From positions 1 to 38,186 of the forward strand of contig JAICMR010000011.1 in NCBI GenBank assembly GCA_025929155.1: DNA of 38,186 nt, read 5' to 3'. This DNA is from Chthoniobacterales bacterium. Lineage in GTDB: Bacteria > Verrucomicrobiota > Verrucomicrobiia > Chthoniobacterales > UBA10450. The notes under the pieces are model-generated. The model was not told the origin of the DNA, ran no database searches, and saw only the letters and a list, made by a program, of their open reading frames with translations. A program made the position numbers and the translations under genes. Shown piece after piece: positions 18,072-25,048 of this stretch (within the stretch, counting starts at the first letter, position 1; each line of letters begins with the position of its first letter).

Positions 18072-18851
18072 ATGACAGAATGGAACGCTGCTGAATACGC
18101 TCACCAGTCCTCGCTCCAGGCAGCGATGGCTCAGGAAGTTCTCGGTCTGCTCGAGCTGAAAGGTGCGGAGCGGATCCTGGATGTCGGTTGCGGCCAAGGG
18201 AAAGTTAGCGCGGAAATCGCCCAGCGCGTGGCGAATGGCTCGGTCCTCGGGATCGACCCGTCGCACGACATGATCCGCTTCGCCCGGCGGCACTTCGTGC
18301 AGCCCAATCTCCAGTTTGAGGTGGCGGATGCGCGACGACTTCCAGTCCGGAATGAGTTCGACCTGGTTGTCTCGTTCAATGCGCTGCATTGGATTCCCGA
18401 GCAGGATCTGGCGCTTCGCAGCATCCGCGGTTCGCTCGTCTCGGGCGGTCGCGCGCAGTTTCGCCTCGTGCCGGTCGGACCTCGGCAAAGCCTGGAAAGC
18501 GTTGTCGAGGAGACGCGCAGGGCCTCCCCGTGGAGAGTCTATTTCGCTAACTTCGACGATCCCTATCTGCGTCTGAAGCCTGAGGAATATGCCGACTTGG
18601 CTGCCGTCAACGGTTTCCGCGTCCTGCATTTGCACACAGAGGACCGAGCCTGGGACTTCGGATCGCGCGCAGCGTTCCTTGATTTCTGCGCAGTCGGCTG
18701 CGTGGCTTGGACAGATCGGATCCCCGCGACGGAACGAACTAGATTTCTCAAGGACGTCCTCGATCGCTACGAATCTGTCGCAGCCGAGAATCCGGGGGAA
18801 GAAAACACCTTCAAGTTTTACCAGATGGATATTGGTCTCGCCGTAGCTTAA
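18072..18851 (+). CDS. Class I SAM-dependent methyltransferase
   Basis: 259 aa from the ATG at 18072 with GGGGA just upstream. The SAM-binding motif I ILDVGCGQG is at residues 35-43, with an acidic motif II loop (VLGIDPS) and DLVVSFNALHWIPEQD as motifs IV/V. The architecture and the W-at-motif pattern resemble trans-aconitate 2-methyltransferase (Tam) and related small-molecule O-methyltransferases. The C-terminal domain (RLKPEEYADLAAVNGF, FKFYQMDIGLAV) is also of that type. The acceptor is unknown. The gene stands alone between a divergent MFS gene and clpS. Confidence 0.8.
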   Translation: MTEWNAAEYAHQSSLQAAMAQEVLGLLELKGAERILDVGCGQGKVSAEIAQRVANGSVLGIDPSHDMIRFARRHFVQPNLQFEVADARRLPVRNEFDLVVSFNALHWIPEQDLALRSIRGSLVSGGRAQFRLVPVGPRQSLESVVEETRRASPWRVYFANFDDPYLRLKPEEYADLAAVNGFRVLHLHTEDRAWDFGSRAAFLDFCAVGCVAWTDRIPATERTRFLKDVLDRYESVAAENPGEENTFKFYQMDIGLAVA

Positions 18852-18961
18852 CCAGAAGCTCGCTTTAGCTCTCGAGCCGTTTTCCGGGGCAAAATGAACT
18901 CGCTCCCCGAATTCCGCCCGGCCACGCCAAAATGAGTTCCGAAACAGGTTATGTGGTAGCT

Positions 18962-18999
18962 TCGATTCCTCCTAACCGACGACGAGACGGTTGAATCGA
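18962..18999. repeat. Bulged hairpin upstream of clpS
   Basis: Outer arms TCGATTC (18962-18968) and GAATCGA (18993-18999) enclose inner arms AACCG (18974-18978) and CGGTT (18988-18992), with a 9-nt loop and a 5-nt bulge. It lies 69 bp before the clpS start, in the 217-bp gap after the methyltransferase. It could be a leader structure or a terminator without a T-tract. Function not shown. Confidence 0.45.
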
Positions 19000-19068
19000 T
19001 CCGCTGCCGTGGTAGTATTTCCGTTGCTTGCCGCGTCAGTTTTTTGGCCTAACGAGAAGCTTTTTTTT

Positions 19069-19380
19069 ATGTCTGCTTCCGACCTGATCACCGCTGCGAT
19101 CACGAGCCCGACGGTGACCGAGGAGGTCAAACCCGAAGAGGGACTCGACCTCCCGTGGCAGGTAGTGGTGCATAACGATCCGGTCAATCTGATGAGCTAC
19201 GTGACGATGACTTTCCAGAAGGTCTTTGGTTATCCGCGCGAAAAAGCCGAGATGCACATGCTCGAGGTGCATCGCCTCGGCCGGTCAATTTTGTGGACGG
19301 GCGTGCGGGAACGGGCGGAGTTGTTCGTGCAGCAATTGCACGGCTATCTCCTGCTCGCGACAATTGAGCGAACCACCTGA
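19069..19380 (+). CDS. clpS: ATP-dependent Clp protease adaptor ClpS
   Basis: 103 aa from the ATG at 19069. The in-frame extension upstream is not conserved-looking. The core PWQVVVHNDPVNLMSYV carries the substrate-binding HND-x-N motif. EKAEMHMLEVHRLGRSIL holds the ClpA/ClpC contact region with the conserved H and G. Length matches the family (about 100 aa). ClpS binds N-degron substrates and delivers them to the Clp AAA+ unfoldase. The leader contains the window motif GCCTAACGA (19047-19055) and a run of eight T directly before the ATG, with no purine-rich ribosome binding site in the usual place. The DUF2017 gene begins 2 bp after the stop. Confidence 0.95.
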   Translation: MSASDLITAAITSPTVTEEVKPEEGLDLPWQVVVHNDPVNLMSYVTMTFQKVFGYPREKAEMHMLEVHRLGRSILWTGVRERAELFVQQLHGYLLLATIERTT

Positions 19381-19382
19381 CG

Positions 19383-19898
19383 ATGGAAGTTTTTCGCCAC
19401 AACGGCACCCTCGAGATCAGCGAAATTGATCCGTTTCTGGCGGAGCTGTTGCGCCAGATTCCGACGAGCGCGAATCCCGAAGGCGTGCCAGCCGCACAGC
19501 AGCGACTCTTCAGCCTGCCGGCCGACCCGGAGAAACACAAGGAGCTCTGCGCGGAGTGGAAGCTCTACGTTGAACCGGAGCTGCGCCGGATTTTCGAGAG
19601 CGCAACCGAAACCGTCGAAGGGGATCTGCGACAGCTTGGCGGGAACGGGAAGCCTTTTGCGAACAGCACGTTGCGCATCCCGATGGCGAATTCGGAAGCC
19701 TGGCTGAACGCCTTGAACCGCGCCCGGCTCGCGCTCGCGGCGAAGTATGACTTCACCGATGCGGAACTCTGCGATCACTACCGTTCGCCGATTGGTTCCC
19801 GGCGTGACCTGAGCCTTTTCCAGGTCAACTTCTACGGGTTTCTGCAGGAGTTCATCCTGCGTGAGCTGGAATGCAGCAGCGCCGCGCCTAACGACTAA
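19383..19898 (+). CDS. DUF2017 family protein
   Basis: 171 aa, starting 2 bp after clpS, so almost certainly co-transcribed and translationally coupled. The sequence is a helical, soluble, acidic protein with no signal peptide. ISEIDPFLAELLRQIP near the N-terminus and NSEAWLNALNRARLALA plus LFQVNFYGFLQEFIL in the C-terminal half match the DUF2017 pattern. From general knowledge, DUF2017 genes also follow clpS in Actinobacteria, which points to a role in Clp adaptor-mediated proteolysis; no biochemical function can be seen. The last codons (Pro-Asn-Asp-stop) are formed by a GCCTAACGA motif copy. Confidence 0.75.
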   Translation: MEVFRHNGTLEISEIDPFLAELLRQIPTSANPEGVPAAQQRLFSLPADPEKHKELCAEWKLYVEPELRRIFESATETVEGDLRQLGGNGKPFANSTLRIPMANSEAWLNALNRARLALAAKYDFTDAELCDHYRSPIGSRRDLSLFQVNFYGFLQEFILRELECSSAAPND

Positions 19899-19992
19899 TA
19901 TCGGGCCGCTCCGACGGGCCGCCGAAAAAGAGCGAGCGCGTTAAAGTCCTGTAGCGGCGGTGGATCACCGCCGACTGGTATCGCTTCGAAGG

Positions 19993-20247
19993 CTAGCCCG
20001 CCGCGGTACTGCCGCCCTGCTTGCGCTCGCGCACCATTTTCATGAGCCGCTCCTTGAGCGCCTCCGACGTCTTCGCCGGCCGGAGGCTGAGGGCGAAAGC
20101 TTCGTGCAACCGATAGCATTCAGCGATGTAATCTTCCGCCTCCTGACCGAAATGCGCGCGGGCTTCTTCGAATTCCCGGCTCTCTCCATTTTCCAGCGCG
20201 CCGATCACGTAAAGTCGCGCGCGATTCTGGAATTCTTCAAAGCTCAT
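19993..20247 (-). CDS. Small anti-sigma-like protein (RskA N-terminal type)
   Basis: 84 aa. Its start codon overlaps the end of the upstream ECF sigma gene by 11 bp (ATGAGCTTTGA), a translational coupling arrangement typical of sigma/anti-sigma pairs. Residues about 9-50 (ARLYVIGALENGESREFEEA, then AECYRLHEAFAL) resemble the N-terminal sigma-binding helices of RskA-type anti-sigma factors. Unlike RskA there is no transmembrane helix, no extracytoplasmic domain and no HxxxCxxC zinc site. The family assignment is inference from pattern and position. It may be a soluble cytoplasmic anti-sigma or a truncated remnant. Confidence 0.6.
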   Translation of the reverse strand: MSFEEFQNRARLYVIGALENGESREFEEARAHFGQEAEDYIAECYRLHEAFALSLRPAKTSEALKERLMKMVRERKQGGSTAAG

Positions 20248-20890
20248 CTTTCAACTCTTTCAAGCCATCATAGATTTTTTTCAGGCCCAATTCGAGCCGG
20301 GTTTTGACGGTGCCTAAAGGTGTATTCGTATTTGCCGCGATTTCGCGCTGACTCATGCCCCGAAAAAATGCGAGATTAATCGCCTGCTGTTGTGCGGGCG
20401 GCAGACCGTTGATCACCTTGCGCACGAGCACCCGCGTATCGGAGAATTCAATCTCTTCCTCGGTCGAATTGTGAACCCAGGCGTCGGGCTGCTGCTCGGT
20501 CTCGTTTTGCAGCCGTTCACCCGCGCGCTGATAAGCCTGCTTTTTGCGCAGGCCATCGATCGCGCGCCGTCGCGCCAACGTCACCATCCAGCCCAGCGGT
20601 TTGCCTTTTTGCGCGGAGAAATTCTTCGCCTGGTTCCAGAGTTCCATGAAAATCTCCTGGAGCAGGTCGTCCGCCTCCGCCTCGTTATGCACCACGCGCA
20701 GGATGAGCGCCTTGATGATGCCGTTGTAGCGATCGTAAAGCTGCGAAAGAGCCTCCGGGTCTTCGCGCTGGATGCCTTCCATCAGCTCGAGATCGGTCGG
20801 TTGCCCCGGCTCGAGCTGTGGGCTGACCGCGGGCAGGCGCGGCCCGGATTCGTCATCGGGATCGTTAGGAAGCTTCGGTCGGCGTGGCAT
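20237..20890 (-). CDS. ECF RNA polymerase sigma factor (SigK-like)
   Basis: 217 aa from the ATG at 20890. The open frame continues upstream, but that part is unlike sigma factors. Region 2: LSQLYDRYNGIIKALILRVV, then DDLLQEIFMELWNQA and GWMVTLARRRAIDGLRKK (-10 recognition). Region 4: LPPAQQQAINLAFFRGMSQR and EIAANTNTPLGTVKTRLELG (helix-turn-helix, -35 recognition). The AxGKPLGWMVTLARRRAID signature is that of the SigK/SigL-like ECF group, whose partners are RskA-type anti-sigma factors, agreeing with the overlapping gene downstream. The N-terminal 35 residues are a Pro-rich extension. Confidence 0.92.
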   Translation of the reverse strand: MPRRPKLPNDPDDESGPRLPAVSPQLEPGQPTDLELMEGIQREDPEALSQLYDRYNGIIKALILRVVHNEAEADDLLQEIFMELWNQAKNFSAQKGKPLGWMVTLARRRAIDGLRKKQAYQRAGERLQNETEQQPDAWVHNSTEEEIEFSDTRVLVRKVINGLPPAQQQAINLAFFRGMSQREIAANTNTPLGTVKTRLELGLKKIYDGLKELKDEL

Positions 20891-21022
20891 CGGTGGGCGG
20901 CGGGAGGAAAGATGTAAAGCGGCGGCGCTAAGCCGTCCACCTCGATTTGACGCAGAGAATGAAAATAGTTTCAACCGGCGCGCACGATTGGCAGCAACGA
21001 CGTTTCTGCGCGAACCTTCGGC

Positions 21023-21292
21023 GTGAACGAGCAAGTCTGTTCTCACCTCGCCGCGATCGAAACCGTGCGGCAACCCGAGAGGCTCGAGTGCGAAGAATGT
21101 GTGAAAATTGGGGCGCGCTGGGTCCACCTGCGCACCTGCCAGACCTGCGGCGCGACGCTCTGTTGCGACTCGTCGCCGCATCGGCATGCCAGCAAGCACG
21201 CGCGGGACGAGCAACATCCGGTCATCGCCTCGGCGCAACCAGGCGAGCGTTGGCTCTATTGTTATCCCGACGACGCCATCGTCGGATATTGA
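21023..21292 (+). CDS. UBP-type zinc-finger protein
   Basis: 89 aa from a GTG start; no in-frame ATG is available. The Cys/His array is Cys6-x-His8, Cys23-x2-Cys26, Cys39-x2-Cys42, Cys47, followed by His53/His55, His59 and His65. This is the ZnF-UBP arrangement, including the GARWVHLRTCQTCG core. In eukaryotes this domain binds the C-terminal Gly-Gly of ubiquitin. In bacteria it occurs as small stand-alone proteins of unknown function. Convergent with the DUF5996 gene 25 bp downstream. Confidence 0.85.
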   Translation: MNEQVCSHLAAIETVRQPERLECEECVKIGARWVHLRTCQTCGATLCCDSSPHRHASKHARDEQHPVIASAQPGERWLYCYPDDAIVGY

Positions 21293-21317
21293 AGGGCCGC
21301 TTTCTGAGCCGTGCGAA

Positions 21318-22265
21318 CTAAGCGCGCGGCGGATGCAGGTGCGCTTCATCAAGTGCGACGCGATCCCATTTCCCAAGGAGCGAAGCCGCATCGTATGTGC
21401 TCTGCGCGAAATCCAAAAGCGCGTCATCCGGCGAAGCCGCCTTCCGCACCGCCTCGTAGGGCAAAAGAAACTCGCCTAGTTGCGTGGAATAAAACGCCTC
21501 GTTAGGCGAAACTTTCGCCTCCGCAAAACCGGTCGGCGCCGGATACGCATAAGAATAGAAAACCGCCGTCGGACTCGCCGCGCTCCCAGGCCAGAAGCCC
21601 AGGCTGCTTACCTCTTGCGAATACGCTTCGCGCGTGATTTCGTCTGGCAAACGCGGCACCCCGCCCGGATGCGGCGGGGCCGGCCGGCCGGAAAAACGCG
21701 TAACCGCGAGATCGAAGCTTCCCCAGAAGAAATGCACCGGGCTGCACTTCCCGCAGAAGCGACTGCGGAATTTCTTAAAGACGCGATCAGCCTGCACGAG
21801 GACGCGCCAGAAGCGATTCGCAAACTCCGGGTCATAGCTGCGATGCGTTTCATCGCGGTCGAATGGGATCCCATCGGGGATCTCGTTAGGCAGGAGATTG
21901 ATCTTTACCGGCAGCTCCAATTCCGCGAGACCTTGCATGACCTCGCGATAGAACTGCGTAACCGCTTTCGGCCTCAGCTCGATCAGATGCTGCTGGCCGT
22001 CGCTCTTCAAAATCTGCAGATGATGATCAATGAAATCAAAGCGCAGCTCGAAAGTGTGCAGCCCGTAGGGGATCGGCGAAGTCGTTAGGCCGCGCGCGGT
22101 GAGATAAAACGTGACGTGCCAGGAATGATTGATCCACGGTGAGAGCGTGAGCCGGACTTTGCCGACGATCTGCGTCCAGAGTTGAAGCGTTTCCGCCGTC
22201 GCCTGCCACTCCGAAAAAGGAAGCGCTGGCCAGGCAGTGTCGCGCTCCGCCGCGGTAGGATTCAC
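21318..22265 (-). CDS. DUF5996 family protein
   Basis: 315 aa from a GTG start. WPALPFSEWQATAETLQLWT at the N-terminus, INHSWHVTFYLTARGLTTSP, and the FFWGSFDLAVTRFSGRPAPP region are the hallmark segments of DUF5996. No signal peptide or membrane segment is seen. No catalytic function is established for the family. Three copies of the GCCTAACGA motif fall inside this one gene (21499, 21883, 22082), read as Pro-Asn-Glu twice and Leu-Thr once. Nothing in the neighbourhood suggests a pathway. Confidence 0.8.
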   Translation of the reverse strand: MNPTAAERDTAWPALPFSEWQATAETLQLWTQIVGKVRLTLSPWINHSWHVTFYLTARGLTTSPIPYGLHTFELRFDFIDHHLQILKSDGQQHLIELRPKAVTQFYREVMQGLAELELPVKINLLPNEIPDGIPFDRDETHRSYDPEFANRFWRVLVQADRVFKKFRSRFCGKCSPVHFFWGSFDLAVTRFSGRPAPPHPGGVPRLPDEITREAYSQEVSSLGFWPGSAASPTAVFYSYAYPAPTGFAEAKVSPNEAFYSTQLGEFLLPYEAVRKAASPDDALLDFAQSTYDAASLLGKWDRVALDEAHLHPPRA

Positions 22266-22434
22266 GTTTTGAATCTCTGTCGATTGCCTCGAAAATCCAG
22301 AACCTAATCGATCATGCGAGGTTCTGAGAGGACCGCGGAAGCCGGAGAGACATCAATAGTGTTTCATTCTAAGCGGAGGCGAAGAATTCCAGCAATCTTC
22401 TGGAAAGCCCCGATTCGCAGGACAGGACTGACCT

Positions 22435-22522
22435 GCCTCTCCTCTAAGGGGAGGCTTGCTCACTCGCTACTCGGCAGCTCCACCGGATTCCTCGACTCCA
22501 CTTCGCTGCGCTCGGGATGACA
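22435..22522. repeat. Intergenic repeat remnant with hairpin
   Basis: A hairpin (22435-22455; arms GCCTCTCC and GGGGAGGC, one G-T wobble) is followed at 22485-22522 by a segment that reads on the minus strand TGTCATCCCGAGCGCAGCG and then AAGTGGAGTCGAGGAATCC. Its chance translation contains the peptide CHPERSEVESRNP. Variants of this peptide are familiar as spurious ORFs from a dispersed intergenic repeat found in many environmental genomes. It lies just after the msrB stop and may serve in 3'-end formation. Confidence 0.65.
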
Positions 22523-22533
22523 CTGCTGGCGAC

Positions 22534-23244
22534 TTATTTCTTCGCTTGCGCCACCGGTTTTGGGGCGTCCTGGAACAGACTTAGATACTTGCCATAGCCT
22601 TCCGCTGCCATCTTGTCCTGCGGCACGAAACGCAGGGAGGCGGAGTTCAGGCAATACCGCATACCCGTCGGCGGAGGGCCGTCATCAAAGAGATGGCCGA
22701 GATGCGCGTCGTCCGCTTTTGAGCGGACTTCGGTTCGCGTCATGAAGAATTTGCGATCTTGTTTTTCGACGATGTTCGAGGGGTCGATTGGCTTCGTAAA
22801 ACTCGGCCAACCCGTCCCGCTGTCGAATTTGTCCGTCGAAGCGAAAAGCGCTTCGCCGCTGATCAGGTCCACGTAAATCCCCGGTTGGTGATTATCCCAA
22901 TACTGGTTGTGGAACGGCGGTTCGGTTCCGTTTTCGCGGGTTACTTTGTATTGCTCGGGCGTGAGCTTCTGGCGGATTTCGGCGTCGGACATGTTTCTGG
23001 CCTCGGTTGGTTTGTTGTTGGAACTCTGGTGTGCGTTCGCCGGGATGTCGCTCGCTGCCACGTTGTTGGCTGCGACCACCGTTGAGGTTTCAGGCGCAGC
23101 CTTTTGCGGGTTTTCCGCACGCATGATGTAGAGCGAGGTCGCCGCGATCAGGCCGACGGCAACAGCGCCGATCCAAAACGAGGAGCGATTGCGCCGCGGA
23201 GAAAGCGTGTCGCGATAGAGCGATGACTCAGAGCGTTTGTTCAT
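22534..23244 (-). CDS. msrB: Membrane-anchored peptide-methionine (R)-S-oxide reductase MsrB
   Basis: 236 aa. Residues 22-41 ([20 protein letters not shown]) form one N-terminal transmembrane anchor after a basic cytoplasmic tail. A low-complexity linker of about 40 residues leads to the MsrB domain (about 85-230). Domain signatures are [41 protein letters not shown] and the catalytic [11 protein letters not shown] (Cys198). The two CxxC zinc motifs found in some MsrB proteins are absent. The topology places the reductase outside the cytoplasm, where it would repair oxidised methionines in envelope proteins. The MFS gene upstream is 181 bp away, with a palindromic repeat between. Confidence 0.92.
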   Translation of the reverse strand: MNKRSESSLYRDTLSPRRNRSSFWIGAVAVGLIAATSLYIMRAENPQKAAPETSTVVAANNVAASDIPANAHQSSNNKPTEARNMSDAEIRQKLTPEQYKVTRENGTEPPFHNQYWDNHQPGIYVDLISGEALFASTDKFDSGTGWPSFTKPIDPSNIVEKQDRKFFMTRTEVRSKADDAHLGHLFDDGPPPTGMRYCLNSASLRFVPQDKMAAEGYGKYLSLFQDAPKPVAQAKK

Positions 23245-23310
23245 TAGAACTAAGACAACAGTAGGCGCGAATTTATTCCCGGCAAAGACGACAGCAGCGC
23301 CGCCGTGAAC

Positions 23311-23380
23311 TCAGGCTTTCAGCCTGATCGGTCGAACATGTTCGCGGCATGCCGATGGCCTTTAGCCTGGAGGCCTGAGC
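23311..23380. repeat. Palindromic intergenic repeat pair
   Basis: TCAGGCT (23311-23317) and AGCCTGA (23321-23327) form a tight 7-bp hairpin with a 3-nt loop. About 30 bp further on, GGCCTTTAGCCTGGAGGCC (23358-23376) contains a second, overlapping palindromic set related in sequence (AGGCT/AGCCT core). Together they look like a two-hairpin REP-type unit in the gap between the MFS and msrB genes. Confidence 0.6.
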
Positions 23381-23425
23381 GACTTAGCAGGGCTGGAAGC
23401 GTAAACTACACAGTTGCCCAATTCG

Positions 23426-24997
23426 TTAGGCAGGTTCCTCGCGCCCCGCTTCCGACACACGGATGTAGCGACGGAAAACAATCAGCCCGATCGGCGCGAC
23501 CGAAGCCGCAAGCGCGAAGATCAGCCACATCATCGCCGGCCGGCGCGGACCCTCCGCCGGACAGAAAGCCGCCAGGATCCAACCCGCCGTGCCGACAAGC
23601 AGCTTGCCGATGAGAAACGGTAGATAAGCGAGCGCGCCGTAGGAAGCTTCCTGACCCGGCGGTGCGATCGCGGCGGCATATTCGTACACCCGCGGCGAAT
23701 AAAACGCTTCGCCGACAGAGAAAACCGCCAGGTAGAGCGCCGCCATCACGTAATAGGGATGGATGTTTCCCGTGACGCCGAGATAGCTGTGCCCGAGCCA
23801 GTCTCCAAACCAGCTATTCGCGAGTGGCGTGAACCAGGCCGTCGGCAACGCCATGATGAAAACTCCCGCCGCACAAATCGCCCCGCCGATCACCACCATG
23901 CGATAAGCCGCAAACCGTTGCGTCAACGCGCCGATCGTCGGCACGAGCACGATGATGAAAATGGCATTGATATTTGCCAGCTTTCCCACAGGTGCGTGCG
24001 GGCCGAGCACGCGATCGCCGAACTTCGGGAAGACATAATCCATCTGCAAAAAAATGGCTTTCAGAAACCCGATGAGGAGAAAGAACGCGAGGATCCGCGC
24101 GAAAGCCGATTGTCCCACCAGCTGTCGAAACAGCTGGATCGTGTCGATCGCACTCTGCCGCACCGTTCCGACGATGTGCCAAAGGAAACCTCCCGTTGCC
24201 GCCGCCGCGCGTTCGTCATCCCGGCTCTTATCCTCTTCGCTCCGCCGCAGAAAATAGATCGCCGGGAAGATCACGATCTCGATCGTTAGGCTGACGAGAA
24301 AGAGCTGCTGGTGCGTCGTCGGCGTGAACCCGAAGAACGTAAAGGAGACGTTCAGCTCGCGGACATAATCGAAGATCCAACCGGCCGCGACGTAGCCGAT
24401 ATTCATCACCATGTAGATGATGGAAAACGAGATCGACCGCTGTTGCGTCGTGGAATAAATCCGCGTCGCCGCCAGCAGCACCGGCGTCCCGAGCGCTTCG
24501 CCCACCGCGAGCGGGAGCACGCCGCAGGTCAGCGCGAGCCAGGGGATCGTCGTCACGACCATGACGCTGCGGGCGAAGGTGCAAATCGCGACCCCGAGGA
24601 AAAAGGTCCGGCGCAACCCGATCGCATCGGTGAGCGAGCCGGCCAGCAGAGTAAAGACCGTCATCGCCGGCGCCCAAACCCAGCCGACCAGCGCCCCGGC
24701 TGCCTGATCGTTGAACCCGAGATCGCGCGAAAGCCAGAGCACCATCGTCTTGTTCGTGATCGAATAGGCGGTGTAGATCAGGAACTTGATCAGGAAGGTG
24801 AGCCAAAGCTCCCGCTGCGCATTCTTGAGCACGGAGAACTTCGCCAGGAAACCGGCGAAGCCGTGCGGAAGCGGCGGGAGCGCGTCCGGCGCACCCGCGG
24901 CCGCGGCATTTTCTTTCGCTTGCCTCCTCACCGGGCGAAAGAATGAACGGGATTGCTGCGATTGAAAGGGGCAAGTCGGGGAAGTGCCGAGTGGCAA
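23426..24997 (-). CDS. MFS transporter (POT/PTR2-like)
   Basis: 523 aa by the longest frame, which begins with TTG. The real start is uncertain because no ATG is in frame near the N-terminus, and a GTG at 24832 (before LKNAQRELW) is also possible. About 12-14 hydrophobic segments are present. LAGSLTDAIGLRRTFFLG matches MFS motif A between TM2 and TM3. The long cytoplasmic loop (RRSEEDKSRDDERAAAAT) and the extra hydrophobic segments suggest the proton-dependent oligopeptide transporter group, without a clear ExxERFxYY motif. Substrate unknown. The TAA stop codon is embedded in a GCCTAACGA copy (23423-23431), and another copy lies at 24283. Confidence 0.75.
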   Translation of the reverse strand: MPLGTSPTCPFQSQQSRSFFRPVRRQAKENAAAAGAPDALPPLPHGFAGFLAKFSVLKNAQRELWLTFLIKFLIYTAYSITNKTMVLWLSRDLGFNDQAAGALVGWVWAPAMTVFTLLAGSLTDAIGLRRTFFLGVAICTFARSVMVVTTIPWLALTCGVLPLAVGEALGTPVLLAATRIYSTTQQRSISFSIIYMVMNIGYVAAGWIFDYVRELNVSFTFFGFTPTTHQQLFLVSLTIEIVIFPAIYFLRRSEEDKSRDDERAAAATGGFLWHIVGTVRQSAIDTIQLFRQLVGQSAFARILAFFLLIGFLKAIFLQMDYVFPKFGDRVLGPHAPVGKLANINAIFIIVLVPTIGALTQRFAAYRMVVIGGAICAAGVFIMALPTAWFTPLANSWFGDWLGHSYLGVTGNIHPYYVMAALYLAVFSVGEAFYSPRVYEYAAAIAPPGQEASYGALAYLPFLIGKLLVGTAGWILAAFCPAEGPRRPAMMWLIFALAASVAPIGLIVFRRYIRVSEAGREEPA

Positions 24998-25048
24998 GTG
25001 ACGAGTGACAAAGAGGAAATGCCACGCGCTCGTCAGTCGTCACCGCTC

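Noticed and set aside
20891-21427. N-terminal extension of the sigma factor to 396 residues
   Set aside because: The extension overlaps the UBP zinc-finger gene on the other strand, has low-complexity composition and is absent from ECF sigma factors. The ATG at 20890 gives a normal length.
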